A stretch of DNA of 64,000 nt from Terriglobia bacterium (GTDB taxonomy: Bacteria > Acidobacteriota > Terriglobia > Terriglobales > Acidobacteriaceae), in assembly GCA_020073465.1 (NCBI GenBank), contig JAIQFC010000004.1:1-64000 (forward strand). Reading direction: 5' to 3'. A model generated the notes under the pieces. It was given only the letters and a program-made list of their open reading frames with translations, did not search any database and was not told the DNA's origin. A program made the position numbers and the translations under genes. Positions 22,007 to 31,080 of this stretch are shown here, in pieces; position 1 is the first letter of the stretch, and each line of letters opens with the position of its first letter.

Positions 22007-23047
22007 ATGTCAGAGACACACAAAATGTCAGTCAACGAAACCGTCGAGATTAGCGTAAAGGGGAAGTGGTTCCAGGTTCCGGCCTTACACGTCAACGGAA
22101 CAAGCATTGTTGTCAAAGGAAAATGGATCAAGATCGCTGTTATCCATGACGAAGAGTGGCTTGAGACAGAGGTGGCAGATCCGGCTTTGTGCGTGAAGAC
22201 GTTGAAGGAGCAAGCATTGGGCAAACACCGTGCTGACATCTTTAGCTTTTCGCAGAAACTGCCCGCCACACTGCCCAAATACTCGTACCCGATGGAATGG
22301 GACAGCATTGCCGCCATTCATATCACTACCTATAAGGCGTGGTGGGACAACGTGCCCCAGGAGACGCGCAAGAACGTCCGGAGATCCCAGAAGCGAGGCG
22401 TAATAGTGGGAGTGAAAGAGCTGGATAGCAGTTTAGTTCAGGATCTCCTCGATCTCAATAATGACGCCCCTGTACGTCAAGGGAAGCCCTTCACACACTT
22501 CGGAAAAACTTACGATCAAGTAGCGCGGGACCAATCGTCATTTCTCGACCGGAGCGACTACATTTGCGCGTATGCCGGAGACGAACTGATCGGAGTAGTG
22601 AAGGTAGTCTACAGAGGAGAAGTCGCTTCGATCCTAACTTTCCTTTCCAAGAAGAGCCAGCATGACAAAAGGCCTGCGAACGCCTTGATGGCAAGAGCAG
22701 TCGAACTCTGCGAAAAGAAGAACATATCCTACCTCATTTTTGGTATGTTCAACTACGGAAACAAGCGCGACACGCCGCTGCGGGAATTTAAGATTAGAAA
22801 CGGATTTGAGGAGATATTAGTGCCGCATTTCTTCGTTCCTCTGACGGTTAAAGGAGCAATTAGTCTTAAGCTGAAACTCCATCGTGGTCTTCTTGGGCTT
22901 CTCCCCCATGGTGTGATCACTCTGCTTGTTAACGCCCGTGCGAAATTCCAACAATTTAGAATGAGCCGGTGTAGCTCAATGCTAGAGCCGCCGAACAGTA
23001 ATCGGCAGATGGGGCGTTCAAATCCCCCCGCCGGCTCCAACCTCTAA
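22007..23047 (+). CDS. FemAB/GNAT-like acyltransferase whose 3' end runs through a tRNA gene
   Basis: A 346-residue reading frame. Residues ~95-300 resemble GNAT/FemAB-like 'lipid II:glycine' type transferases: YKAWWDNVPQETRKNVRRSQKRGV, then YICAYAGDELIGVVKVVYRG and KKNISYLIFGMFNYGNK, the strand-helix pattern of acyl-CoA or aminoacyl binding. It may amidate or acylate the polymer. The last ~28 codons (from residue ~319) are the sense strand of the tRNA-like gene at 22965. The natural C-terminus is therefore probably lost, and the protein ends by read-through at TAA 23045. The gene is visibly poorer in G+C than its left neighbours, suggesting transfer. Confidence 0.65.
   Translation: MSETHKMSVNETVEISVKGKWFQVPALHVNGTSIVVKGKWIKIAVIHDEEWLETEVADPALCVKTLKEQALGKHRADIFSFSQKLPATLPKYSYPMEWDSIAAIHITTYKAWWDNVPQETRKNVRRSQKRGVIVGVKELDSSLVQDLLDLNNDAPVRQGKPFTHFGKTYDQVARDQSSFLDRSDYICAYAGDELIGVVKVVYRGEVASILTFLSKKSQHDKRPANALMARAVELCEKKNISYLIFGMFNYGNKRDTPLREFKIRNGFEEILVPHFFVPLTVKGAISLKLKLHRGLLGLLPHGVITLLVNARAKFQQFRMSRCSSMLEPPNSNRQMGRSNPPAGSNL
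22965..23039 (+). tRNA. tRNA-Thr-like gene with odd anticodon loop (AGT, C33)
   Basis: Seventy-five bases with encoded CCA fold as a cloverleaf. Acceptor GCCGGTG pairs with CGCCGGC (one T-G pair) and the discriminator is T. The D-stem is GCTC/GAGC, the anticodon stem GCCGA/TCGGC, and the T-loop TTCAAAT. The loop reads ACAGTAA, giving anticodon AGT (Thr) and C instead of the near-universal T at position 33. The T-stem GGGCG/CCCCC has a C-C mismatch. The GCCGG...TCCA ends match tRNA-Thr. A34 and C33 are unusual for bacterial tRNA-Thr, so it may be a decaying or specialised copy. It overlaps the 3' end of the FemAB-like reading frame. Confidence 0.7.
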
Positions 23048-23078
23048 AGACGCCCACCTCTGTCCAATCCGAGCTGAG

Positions 23079-24902
23079 ATGCCAGGAATCGTAGGACTCA
23101 TCACGAAGATGCCGCGCGCGGTGGCGGAACCGCAGCTCGCGCGGATGGTCGAGGCCATGCGCCACGAGTCTTTTTACGAGACGGGCACGTGGATCGACGA
23201 ATCGTTGGGCGTTTACGTGGGATGGACGGCGCTGAAGAACTCGTTTGCCGACGGGCAGCCTTCGCACAATGAGCGAGGGGATGTTTCTCTTTTTTTTTCC
23301 GGTGAAGACTACGCCAATCCCGAAGTCATGCGTAGACTCAAGCAGCGGGGACACTCGATCGGAGAGAAACAGTCTTCGTATCTCGTACATGTTTACGAGG
23401 AAGATCCGACGTTCCCCGCATGCTTGAACGGAATGTTCCATGGATTGCTGCTGGATCAGACTCGCGGAACGGCGACGCTCTTTAACGATCGCTATGGGAT
23501 GCATCGCGTTTACTATCACGAGTCGAACGAGGCGTTCTATTTCGCAGGAGAAGCCAAAGCGATCCTGGCGGTGCGTCCGGAGTTGCGCACGCCATCCGCT
23601 CAAGGTCTCGGGGAGTTCGTAGCGCTTAGCTGCGTCCTAGAGAACCGGACGATCTTCAAGGATATCCAGGTCCTGCCGGCTGCGTCGGCATGGTCTTTCC
23701 GGAATGCGGCGATTGAGCAGAAAAATACCTACTTCGAGCCCAGCGAGTGGGAACAGCAACCTCCCCTGGACCCGGAAGCTTACTACCAGGAATTGCGGAG
23801 CGCATTTTCGCGCAATCTTGAAAACTACTTCGCGGGACCAGAACGAATCGGAATCGCGCTGACCGGGGGTATGGACACACGGGTGATCATGGCGTGGCAC
23901 AAGTCCGATTCCGGATCGCTTCCCTGTTACACCTTCGGCGGAATGTTCCGCGATTGCCAGGACGTTCGGCTCGCCCGGGAAGTTGCCAGCGCATGTCAGC
24001 AAACCCACCAGGTCATCGAAGTCGGCGATGAATTCCTGCAACGGTTCCCACATTACGCGGAACGCAGCATCTACCTCACGGAAGGGGGCGTCGATGTGTA
24101 TCGCGCCTCGGACCTGTATGTCAGCGAGAAGGCGCGCGCGATCGCACCCGCGAAGGTAGTCGGGACCTATGGCAGCGAGATCGTCCGGCACGCGGTGATG
24201 TTCAAACCGATGGCGCCGGCAGACGGCCTGTTCCGTCCTGACTTTCTCACCCATGTTCACAAGGCGGGAGAAACGTACAAGGCGGTCCGCAGCGCGCATC
24301 CAGTCACTTTTGCTGCTTTCCGGCAATCCCCCTGGTATCACCACGGGATTCTTGCCCTGGAACAGACGCAGCTGACAGTTCGGTCACCCTACCTAGACAA
24401 CAATTTTGTGCGGGCCGTTTACCGCGCGCCCGCGTCGAACAACGGCAACGGCGATGTGCGGCTGCGCCTGATTGCAGACGGCAGCCAGAAGCTTCGACGG
24501 ATTCGGTCGGACCGGGGAGTGGGTGGAGCGTCGGGGCCGGTCACTTCTGCAATTTCCCGTGGTTTCCTCGAGTTCACTTTCAAGGCCGAATACGCCTACG
24601 ACTACGGCATGCCGCAGTGGGTCGCTCGCGTGGATCACATGTTTTCGCCGCTGCACCTGGAGCGTCTTTTCCTGGGAAGACATAAGTTCCTGCACTATCG
24701 AGTGTGGTATCGGGACGCACTTGCCGCGTACGTTCGTGAAATGTTGCTCGACCCCATGACGATGTCGCGGCCCTACCTGGAGCGGAAGAGTCTTGAAACG
24801 GTCGTGAACGGGCATCTCAGGGGAGATCGCAACTACACGACCGCAATTCACAAGATGCTGACACTGGAACTGCTGCACCGGATTTTCTTGGACGCCAGAT
24901 GA
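23079..24902 (+). CDS. Asparagine synthetase-like protein without the glutaminase cysteine
   Basis: A 607-residue protein with the two-domain AsnB layout. The N-terminal Ntn-hydrolase-like domain starts MPGIVGLI: the nucleophile Cys2 of glutamine amidotransferases is Pro here, although downstream NDRYGMHRVYYH and FAGEAKAIL are kept. The synthetase domain has a PP-loop variant, ALTGGMDTRV (~258-268), in place of SGGLDS. SPYLDNNFVRAVYRAP and the C-terminal helices follow. It therefore probably uses free ammonia, or another amine, to amidate a carboxylate such as a uronic acid. The true AsnB-type enzyme is at 56790. It follows the tRNA-like gene by 40 bp. The exact substrate is unknown. Confidence 0.8.
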   Translation: MPGIVGLITKMPRAVAEPQLARMVEAMRHESFYETGTWIDESLGVYVGWTALKNSFADGQPSHNERGDVSLFFSGEDYANPEVMRRLKQRGHSIGEKQSSYLVHVYEEDPTFPACLNGMFHGLLLDQTRGTATLFNDRYGMHRVYYHESNEAFYFAGEAKAILAVRPELRTPSAQGLGEFVALSCVLENRTIFKDIQVLPAASAWSFRNAAIEQKNTYFEPSEWEQQPPLDPEAYYQELRSAFSRNLENYFAGPERIGIALTGGMDTRVIMAWHKSDSGSLPCYTFGGMFRDCQDVRLAREVASACQQTHQVIEVGDEFLQRFPHYAERSIYLTEGGVDVYRASDLYVSEKARAIAPAKVVGTYGSEIVRHAVMFKPMAPADGLFRPDFLTHVHKAGETYKAVRSAHPVTFAAFRQSPWYHHGILALEQTQLTVRSPYLDNNFVRAVYRAPASNNGNGDVRLRLIADGSQKLRRIRSDRGVGGASGPVTSAISRGFLEFTFKAEYAYDYGMPQWVARVDHMFSPLHLERLFLGRHKFLHYRVWYRDALAAYVREMLLDPMTMSRPYLERKSLETVVNGHLRGDRNYTTAIHKMLTLELLHRIFLDAR

Positions 24903-24941
24903 TCCTGCGGACTAACCTTAGCCGCGAATGAACTAGTTAGA

Positions 24942-26405
24942 ATGAATCCTTCAGTTGCCAGCCTAATCTGCGCCTGCGTAATCGCGGGACTGCTGTACCT
25001 TGACCGAGAAAAAACGGTCCACACTTCCAGAGCTCTCTGGCTACCGGGCATCTGGATAGCGATCGTTGGATCAAGGCCCTTATCGGCATGGCTCGATGTC
25101 ACCCCACCCGATAATATGCAACTTGATGGTAGCCCCGTCGATGCTGCTGCTTTCGGAGTCTTGCTGGTCATCGCCATTGGAGTCTTAATCAGGCGCAAGA
25201 GTCGAACGCGCACCTTATTGCTCGCTAACTGGCCAATCTTAATCTACTTCCTGTTCTGCCTCGTCAGTGTTGCTTGGTCATATCATCCGGATGTCACGTT
25301 CAAACGCTGGATTAAAGCCATCGGCGACCTAGCAATGGTCTTGGTTATAGCTACAGACGCCCAGCCAGTGGCCGCTATCAGGCGCTTAGCATCCCGGATT
25401 GGCATCCTCTTGTTTCCCACTTCGGTGCTCTTCATCCGGTACTACGGCGACCTCGGCCGAGGATACACATCCGATGGGTTGCCAATGAATACCGGCGTGA
25501 CAACAAACAAAAACGCCCTTGGCCTCATCGTACTGGTAGTTTTGTCGATTGTGCTGTGGAATGTGCGCTCGCTCATCATTCACAAGGACGAACCCAATCG
25601 AGGCAGGCGCCTGCTGGCTCAAGGTACCCTGCTCGCATTTGGCTTGGCGCTATTCTGGATGGCCGACTGCTCAACCGGCAAAGCATGCTTTATCCTCGGG
25701 AGTTTGCTCATGATCACGTTAAACCTCCGCGCGATCAGAAGACGGCCCGTCCGAGTGCATGCGCTCTGCTTGGCCATCCTTCTCGCTGCGGCCGTCGCTT
25801 TGCTTTTTGGCGGCCAAGGAGACGTTGCAAGTGCTCTGGGCAGGCAGTCAAATCTAAGTGGGCGCACCGAGATCTGGGCGGCAGTGATTCCCACCGTACC
25901 CAATTCAACCGTCGGCGCTGGATTCGAGAGTTTCTGGATCAGTCCCAACGTGCGGGTATTTCAGCAAAAGCTCTTACGCTCAGGATGGTACCCCCCTTTG
26001 GTAGAAGGTCTCAACGAAGCACACGACGGTTATATAGAGATTTACTTGACCTTAGGATGGATTGGCGTATGCCTGATCGCGCTTATTTTGATCGGTGGCT
26101 ACAGGCGGGCTTACAAGGCTTTTCAGCGTAATCCAGAGCTTGGGAGCTTGTTTCTTGCCTATATTGCTACGGGAGTATTTTATAACATCACCGAGGCAGG
26201 CTTCCGGATGCTGAACCCGTCATGGATATTCTTGCTCTTAGCTATAGTCAGTGCGAGTGGCGTTACCGTTGGTCTCTTTGGGGGTGAAAAACCCAAGAAT
26301 CCTGTTTCGCGCGGTGGCACGCTGAGCAGAACGGCTGTTTCCAATAAGATCATCCCGGAGATGGAGACTGTTCACGCTGCCCAGCGTAGATTGAGTGCAA
26401 TGTGA
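24942..26405 (+). CDS. O-antigen ligase/polymerase (Wzy/WaaL-like) membrane protein
   Basis: A 487-residue polytopic protein with about ten to twelve helices. It carries the Wzy_C-type region: after FGGQGDVASALGRQSNLSGRTEIWAAV comes a large periplasmic loop with the conserved HDGYIEIYLTLGWIG motif. Known polymerases join lipid-linked repeat units in the periplasm, while WaaL ligases transfer them to lipid A core; sequence alone does not separate the two. In an exopolysaccharide locus with a flippase next door, polymerase is likelier. Base composition is lower in G+C than in the flanking export genes. Confidence 0.85.
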   Translation: MNPSVASLICACVIAGLLYLDREKTVHTSRALWLPGIWIAIVGSRPLSAWLDVTPPDNMQLDGSPVDAAAFGVLLVIAIGVLIRRKSRTRTLLLANWPILIYFLFCLVSVAWSYHPDVTFKRWIKAIGDLAMVLVIATDAQPVAAIRRLASRIGILLFPTSVLFIRYYGDLGRGYTSDGLPMNTGVTTNKNALGLIVLVVLSIVLWNVRSLIIHKDEPNRGRRLLAQGTLLAFGLALFWMADCSTGKACFILGSLLMITLNLRAIRRRPVRVHALCLAILLAAAVALLFGGQGDVASALGRQSNLSGRTEIWAAVIPTVPNSTVGAGFESFWISPNVRVFQQKLLRSGWYPPLVEGLNEAHDGYIEIYLTLGWIGVCLIALILIGGYRRAYKAFQRNPELGSLFLAYIATGVFYNITEAGFRMLNPSWIFLLLAIVSASGVTVGLFGGEKPKNPVSRGGTLSRTAVSNKIIPEMETVHAAQRRLSAM

Positions 26406-26475
26406 AATCAATCGCGCAACCAATGTCGCCAGATTACCAGCAAGCATAGCACCAACATCGCTAAGGGGATATTAG

Positions 26476-28053
26476 TTGAAACCTTTTCAGTTTGACGGCA
26501 CTTTTCACCCGATCGCCGCAGGCAAGGAACTTCGCCGGAACGCAATCCGTGGTGCCCTGGCGACCGTTACTGGTTCGGCGGGTAACTTCGTTGTGGGGAT
26601 CGGGACGGTGGTCATCCTGGCACGGCTTCTTACTCCGTCTGATTTCGGAATCGTGACCATGGTCACCACCTTTAGCCTCCTGCTTCGCAGCTTCGGTCTG
26701 AACGGATTCACGGAATTGATCATGCAGCGCGAGGAGATCACAGATTCTCTTGCGAGCAATCTTTTTTGGATCAATCTGGGCATCGGTGCGATTCTGACCC
26801 TAGCGTTTGCCAGCTCAGGTCAACTGCTGGCGCATCTCTTTCACAACTCGGCAGTGGTTCGAGTAACTCAGGCCATGTCGCTGACGATTGTGATTGCCTG
26901 CTCAGGCTACATTCATACGGGGCTGTTGCAGCGTGCCATGCATTTCCGAACTACCGCAATCATCAACTTCGTTGGGCAGGTATTCCAATTTGTTGTCTCT
27001 ATCGTCTTAGCGACGGCGGGTTGGCACTACTGGGCGCTGGTTTGGGGCAGCGTGGCGCAGACGGCAACTCTCACCGTGGGTGCTTGGTTGGCCTGCCGAT
27101 GGATACCGAATCCGCCCGGTCGGGTCTCGGGCACTGGGCCAGGGTTCAAATTCGCGATGAATGTCTATTCGCACTATGCTTTCTGGTACATGACTCGTAA
27201 CACAGACAATTTCCTCGTGGGGTGGCGGTTTGGCGCTCAGGCACTTGGGTTTTATAAGAAGGCCTACGATTTGTTTGTTCTGCCACAGACGCAGCTGATG
27301 TCGCCGATGAACGCCGTAGTCGTCAGTACACTCAGTCGCGTCAGCCGGGATCGCGAGCAATTCCAACGCTATCTTCTGCGGGCGATATCGGTTTTGGCGT
27401 TCCTAGGGATGGGGATCGGAGCGGATTTTGCTTTAGAGGGATCGGACATTATTCGATTTCTTTTGGGGCCTGGCTGGGAGGAAGCTGGTCGAATCTTCAC
27501 TTTATTTGGTCCCGGAATCGGAGTCATGTTGGTGTATTACACGCACGGGTGGATTCATCTTTCAATTGGGTGCCCCGAAAGGTGGTTCCGCTGGGGCATG
27601 ATCGAGTTTGCGTGTACCGCAAGTCTGTTCTTGCTCGCACTACGCTGGGGGCCGTCCGGAATCGCTTTGGCTTGGACCGTTTCGTATTTTCTGCTGATGT
27701 TCCCCGGCTTCTGGTACGCCGGGCAGCCGATAGGCTTAGGTATCGGGCCTATATTCGCTGTCATATGGAAGTTCTTTGCGGCATCGGTTGGGGCTGGCTT
27801 GGGGACTGCCCTGATCGTAAGGGCAACGCCGTTTCTTCCGACGGCGTTTGGGACCGCAGGGGCTCTAGGGCGGATAGTGTCTGTTTCGTTGGTGTTTTTT
27901 GCGCTGTATTTCGCCGGAATAATTGGGCTCCACCAGGGCATTAGACCGCTCAGTGAGATCGTTGGCCTGATTCGCGACCTGTTGCCGGAACGTGCGGCCA
28001 GACGAACGTTCCCCGGAGCCGTCGATACCGAGGAAGTGCTGGCCAAGCCGTAA
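26476..28053 (+). CDS. Wzx-type flippase (polysaccharide/MOP transporter)
   Basis: A 525-residue protein with ~14 hydrophobic helices. TTG 26476 is used because AAGGGG lies seven bases upstream. The opening ATVTGSAGNFVVGIGTVVILARLLTPSDFGIVTMV is the classic first helices of the lipopolysaccharide/teichoic-acid exporter family. It moves the undecaprenyl-linked repeat across the inner membrane to the Wzy polymerase encoded just upstream. The C-terminal ~25 residues (LLPERAARRTFPG) are cytoplasmic. Confidence 0.9.
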   Translation: MKPFQFDGTFHPIAAGKELRRNAIRGALATVTGSAGNFVVGIGTVVILARLLTPSDFGIVTMVTTFSLLLRSFGLNGFTELIMQREEITDSLASNLFWINLGIGAILTLAFASSGQLLAHLFHNSAVVRVTQAMSLTIVIACSGYIHTGLLQRAMHFRTTAIINFVGQVFQFVVSIVLATAGWHYWALVWGSVAQTATLTVGAWLACRWIPNPPGRVSGTGPGFKFAMNVYSHYAFWYMTRNTDNFLVGWRFGAQALGFYKKAYDLFVLPQTQLMSPMNAVVVSTLSRVSRDREQFQRYLLRAISVLAFLGMGIGADFALEGSDIIRFLLGPGWEEAGRIFTLFGPGIGVMLVYYTHGWIHLSIGCPERWFRWGMIEFACTASLFLLALRWGPSGIALAWTVSYFLLMFPGFWYAGQPIGLGIGPIFAVIWKFFAASVGAGLGTALIVRATPFLPTAFGTAGALGRIVSVSLVFFALYFAGIIGLHQGIRPLSEIVGLIRDLLPERAARRTFPGAVDTEEVLAKP

Positions 28054-28078
28054 TCGGTTCTGGAACAGGAGTTCTCAA

Positions 28079-29455
28079 ATGGAACAAAACTCCTCAAACG
28101 GAGTACCTATGAGTCGGCTACGCATTTTATTGTTAGCGCCGAATTGTGATCCGACGGAGGTCAGCATTCCCCTTGTCACTTATTCTCATGCGGCAGCGCT
28201 CGCCGAACTCCACGATGTCACTTTGGTTATTGGGTCGGCCGTTGAGGACCGTGTGCGCAGCGCAGGCGCAAACTTTCGCAGCATCGAAGTGGTCCGCATG
28301 CCAATACTCCAGCGCATCTTTGACTGGGGCTTGCGGCGGGTCTTCAGGTACAACTATGCGAGCCAGGCGCTGACCGCGTTCCGTTATCCGTTTGCCCTTG
28401 CCTTTGAATGGTACGCCTGGCGTCAATTGCGACGCCGCATCTTCGCAGGCAACTTCGATGTTGTTCTGCGCCTGATTCCGATGTCTCCGGTGCTGCCGAG
28501 TCCTTTCGCGTTCTTCCTGCGCAAGGGTCCGATACCTTTTGTGCTCGGGCCGCTCAATGGTGGACTCCCATTCGTCCAGAATTTCAGTCAAGCCCAAAAC
28601 CATAAGCAGTGGGTTTCTAACCTGAGATGGGTATACCGATTTCTACCCTTTGCTCGATCCACTTACCGCCACGCGGCGGCGATAATAGCTGCTTCGTCCC
28701 AAGTGTGTGGGGAGTTTGCCAAATATCACGACAAACTGTTTTTTGTCCCGGAGCCAGGTGTAAGTGCTTCTTTATGTTACGGCGACCGGCCCAACAGGGA
28801 GCCCAATGGCAAGACTGAGTTGATCTTCGTCGCCGGGCTGACTCCGAACAAAGGTTGCGATCTCGCGCTGCGCGCGGCTGCTCCGCTTTTGCGTAACGGT
28901 TTGGCGCGATTCACCGTCCTCGGGGATGGTCCTGAACGGAACCGGCTTGAACAGCTCACGAGATTCCTGGAGATAGACAAGGCTGTCTGCTTCTGTGGGT
29001 GGGTCAGCCATGACGAGGTCTTTAGGAGGTTGCGTTCCGCAGATGTGATGGTATTTCCGTCTGTTCGTGACAACGGCGCCGGCGCAATTTTCGAAGCTCT
29101 CGCGTGTGGGGCCGTACCTGTGGTCGCGGACTTCGGCGGGCCCGGAGATATCGTGCGCGCAGATGTAGGTCGCAAGGTGCCTCTTACGAATGAACGCGAC
29201 TTCGTGGCTCAGATGGAACGGGTCCTGACGGAACTCGTCAACGACCGAAGCCTTCTTGAGCGCCTACGAAAGCAGGGTATGTCCTACGCACGGGAACACC
29301 TAACCTGGGATGCGAAAGCGCAGGATACAACTAGAGTCCTGCGATGGGTCTTGCGGCGAGAGCCGAAGCCCGACCTTCTGCCGCCAAAGATATTGGCCGG
29401 CGGATTTGACCCCTCGCGCGAAAGTACCGCTCCTTACGCTGGGAGCCCAGTGTAA
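28079..29455 (+). CDS. Family 4 glycosyltransferase (GT-B)
   Basis: A 458-residue protein. ATG 28079 is preferred (CAGGAG seven bases upstream); the frame extends further 5' into the flippase gene. The N-terminal GT4 acceptor domain begins LRILLLAPNCDPTEVSIPLVTYSH. The C-terminal Rossmann domain has FVAGLTPNKGCDLALRA, VLGDGPERNRLEQL and the E-x7-E region in NGAGAIFEALACGAVPVVADFGGPGDI. It works in the cytoplasm on the lipid-linked oligosaccharide; donor unknown. The downstream gap is 99 bp to another glycosyltransferase. Confidence 0.85.
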   Translation: MEQNSSNGVPMSRLRILLLAPNCDPTEVSIPLVTYSHAAALAELHDVTLVIGSAVEDRVRSAGANFRSIEVVRMPILQRIFDWGLRRVFRYNYASQALTAFRYPFALAFEWYAWRQLRRRIFAGNFDVVLRLIPMSPVLPSPFAFFLRKGPIPFVLGPLNGGLPFVQNFSQAQNHKQWVSNLRWVYRFLPFARSTYRHAAAIIAASSQVCGEFAKYHDKLFFVPEPGVSASLCYGDRPNREPNGKTELIFVAGLTPNKGCDLALRAAAPLLRNGLARFTVLGDGPERNRLEQLTRFLEIDKAVCFCGWVSHDEVFRRLRSADVMVFPSVRDNGAGAIFEALACGAVPVVADFGGPGDIVRADVGRKVPLTNERDFVAQMERVLTELVNDRSLLERLRKQGMSYAREHLTWDAKAQDTTRVLRWVLRREPKPDLLPPKILAGGFDPSRESTAPYAGSPV

Positions 29456-29554
29456 GGGCTTCGACTTGAGAGGCGTTTCAGCCCCTGAAGTGAAGAATGC
29501 TCGGGCCCCGCGAGCCTGTACTTCGAAGAACCTGGTCTAAAAGATCAGGCCTGA

Positions 29555-30832
29555 ATGATCATGCAAACGAACAGCGTTACCGAGGAATCCTCTGCTAACG
29601 AAGTTGAGATTCAGAAGCAGACAATACCCAATTCACCCTTGGGAATCGAGATGGCCTTGCTGACTGGGTGTCAGGACCGGCATTATGCATTCGGGTTGGC
29701 AATGGCGCTTGTTTCGAAAGGCGTGTATCTCGATGTCATTGGCAGCGATGAAATAGACAGCCCCGAGCTACACAATACCCCGAATTTGCGTTTTCTCAAC
29801 TTTCGCGGCGGGCAGAGCAACAACGCGAACTTCGTGCAGAAGTTGTGGAAGCTGCTTGTCTACTACGCGAAGCTTATCCGATACGCCGCGCGCTCCAGAC
29901 CGAGAATATTGCACATTTTATGGAACTATAAACTCGAGTTGTTCGATCGCACGATTCTGATGCTGTACTACAAGGTCGCGGGCAAACAAATAGTCTTCAC
30001 CGCGCACAATGTTAATCAGGCGAAACGAGACTCGAAAGACTCGTGGCTCAATCGCACCACGCTTAAGATTCAATACCGGCTGTGCGATCACATTTTCGTC
30101 CATACGCAAAAGATGAAGCGCGAGCTCTGCCAGGATTTTGACGTGGCTGAAAAGGCGGTCACCGTGATCCGCTATCCGGTTAACAACGCGTTCGCCGATA
30201 CGGAACTTACGCCGGCCGACGCAAAACGGCGCCTGGGTCTCAGGGATGACGAAAAGGCGATCCTATTTCTCGGCAGAATTGTGCCCTACAAGGGCATCGA
30301 ATATCTGCTTCAGGCCTTTCGCCTGCTCTTGGCCGATAAGCAAGCGAAATACAGGTTGATCGTCGCGGGGGAACCAAAGAAAGGATCGGAAGCGTATCTG
30401 CACGAAATCGAACGATCCGTTAAGAGAAATTTCGATCAAGGGCAGGTCATCCTGAGGATGCAGTTCATTCCCGACGACGAAATGGAGTTGTACCTGAAAG
30501 GGGCAGATGTTCTGGTTCTTCCCTATAAAGAGATATTCCAGAGCGGCGTTCTGTTCTTGGCTTATCCCTTTGGCCTGCCGGTGGTCGCGACTGACGTGGG
30601 ATCTTTTCGAGAGGACATTGTCGAGGGCAGCACGGGGTTTCTGTGCAAGCCAGGCGATCAGGCAGAATTGGCCAAAGCCATCGAGACGTACTTCAGAAGC
30701 GATCTGTACAAGAATTCAAAGATCCGGCGACGGGAATTAAAGGATTACGCGAATGCAAACCACTCGTGGCATGCGGTCGCCGAGTTGACCTGTAACGCCT
30801 ACGCGAAAATGTTGAGTAGGAATCCATTGTGA
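29555..30832 (+). CDS. Family 4 glycosyltransferase (GT-B)
   Basis: A 425-residue protein. After ~30 polar residues comes IEMALLTGCQDRHYAFGLAMAL, then the acceptor-side stretch RILHILWNYKLELFDRTILML. The donor domain has ILFLGRIVPYKGIEYLLQAF, FIPDDEMELYLKGADVLVLPY and FQSGVLFLAYPFGLPVVATDVG. The family's conserved Glu region is replaced by a Q-S-G-V variant, as in some GT4 subfamilies. ATG 29555 or the ATG six bases later could start it. It is followed by 248 bp in which I see no gene. Confidence 0.82.
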   Translation: MIMQTNSVTEESSANEVEIQKQTIPNSPLGIEMALLTGCQDRHYAFGLAMALVSKGVYLDVIGSDEIDSPELHNTPNLRFLNFRGGQSNNANFVQKLWKLLVYYAKLIRYAARSRPRILHILWNYKLELFDRTILMLYYKVAGKQIVFTAHNVNQAKRDSKDSWLNRTTLKIQYRLCDHIFVHTQKMKRELCQDFDVAEKAVTVIRYPVNNAFADTELTPADAKRRLGLRDDEKAILFLGRIVPYKGIEYLLQAFRLLLADKQAKYRLIVAGEPKKGSEAYLHEIERSVKRNFDQGQVILRMQFIPDDEMELYLKGADVLVLPYKEIFQSGVLFLAYPFGLPVVATDVGSFREDIVEGSTGFLCKPGDQAELAKAIETYFRSDLYKNSKIRRRELKDYANANHSWHAVAELTCNAYAKMLSRNPL

Positions 30833-31080
30833 AACCCAGGTGTGAACCTCGCTCCTGCGTACAAGTCGGAGGTATCGATATCCGATGCTCTTCTATTCGA
30901 GCGAGAAACGCTTTTTCTTCAGGGCTGCCGATTCGATCGCGCAGACGGCCATGGCCGAAGGATCAGAGGCCACTGTTCTTTGGGAACTGGCCGACGTACT
31001 TCCGTGTCTAGCGCCCGCTGCCTTGGCGTCGCTAAACTCTCCTCAGGACGTAAAGGGTCCTCGTTGGAGGCCAGAGATAA

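Noticed and set aside
30833-31080. Possible small gene between the glycosyltransferase and the beta-helix protein
   Set aside because: Three overlapping short frames, none with a start signal or motif; treated as non-coding.
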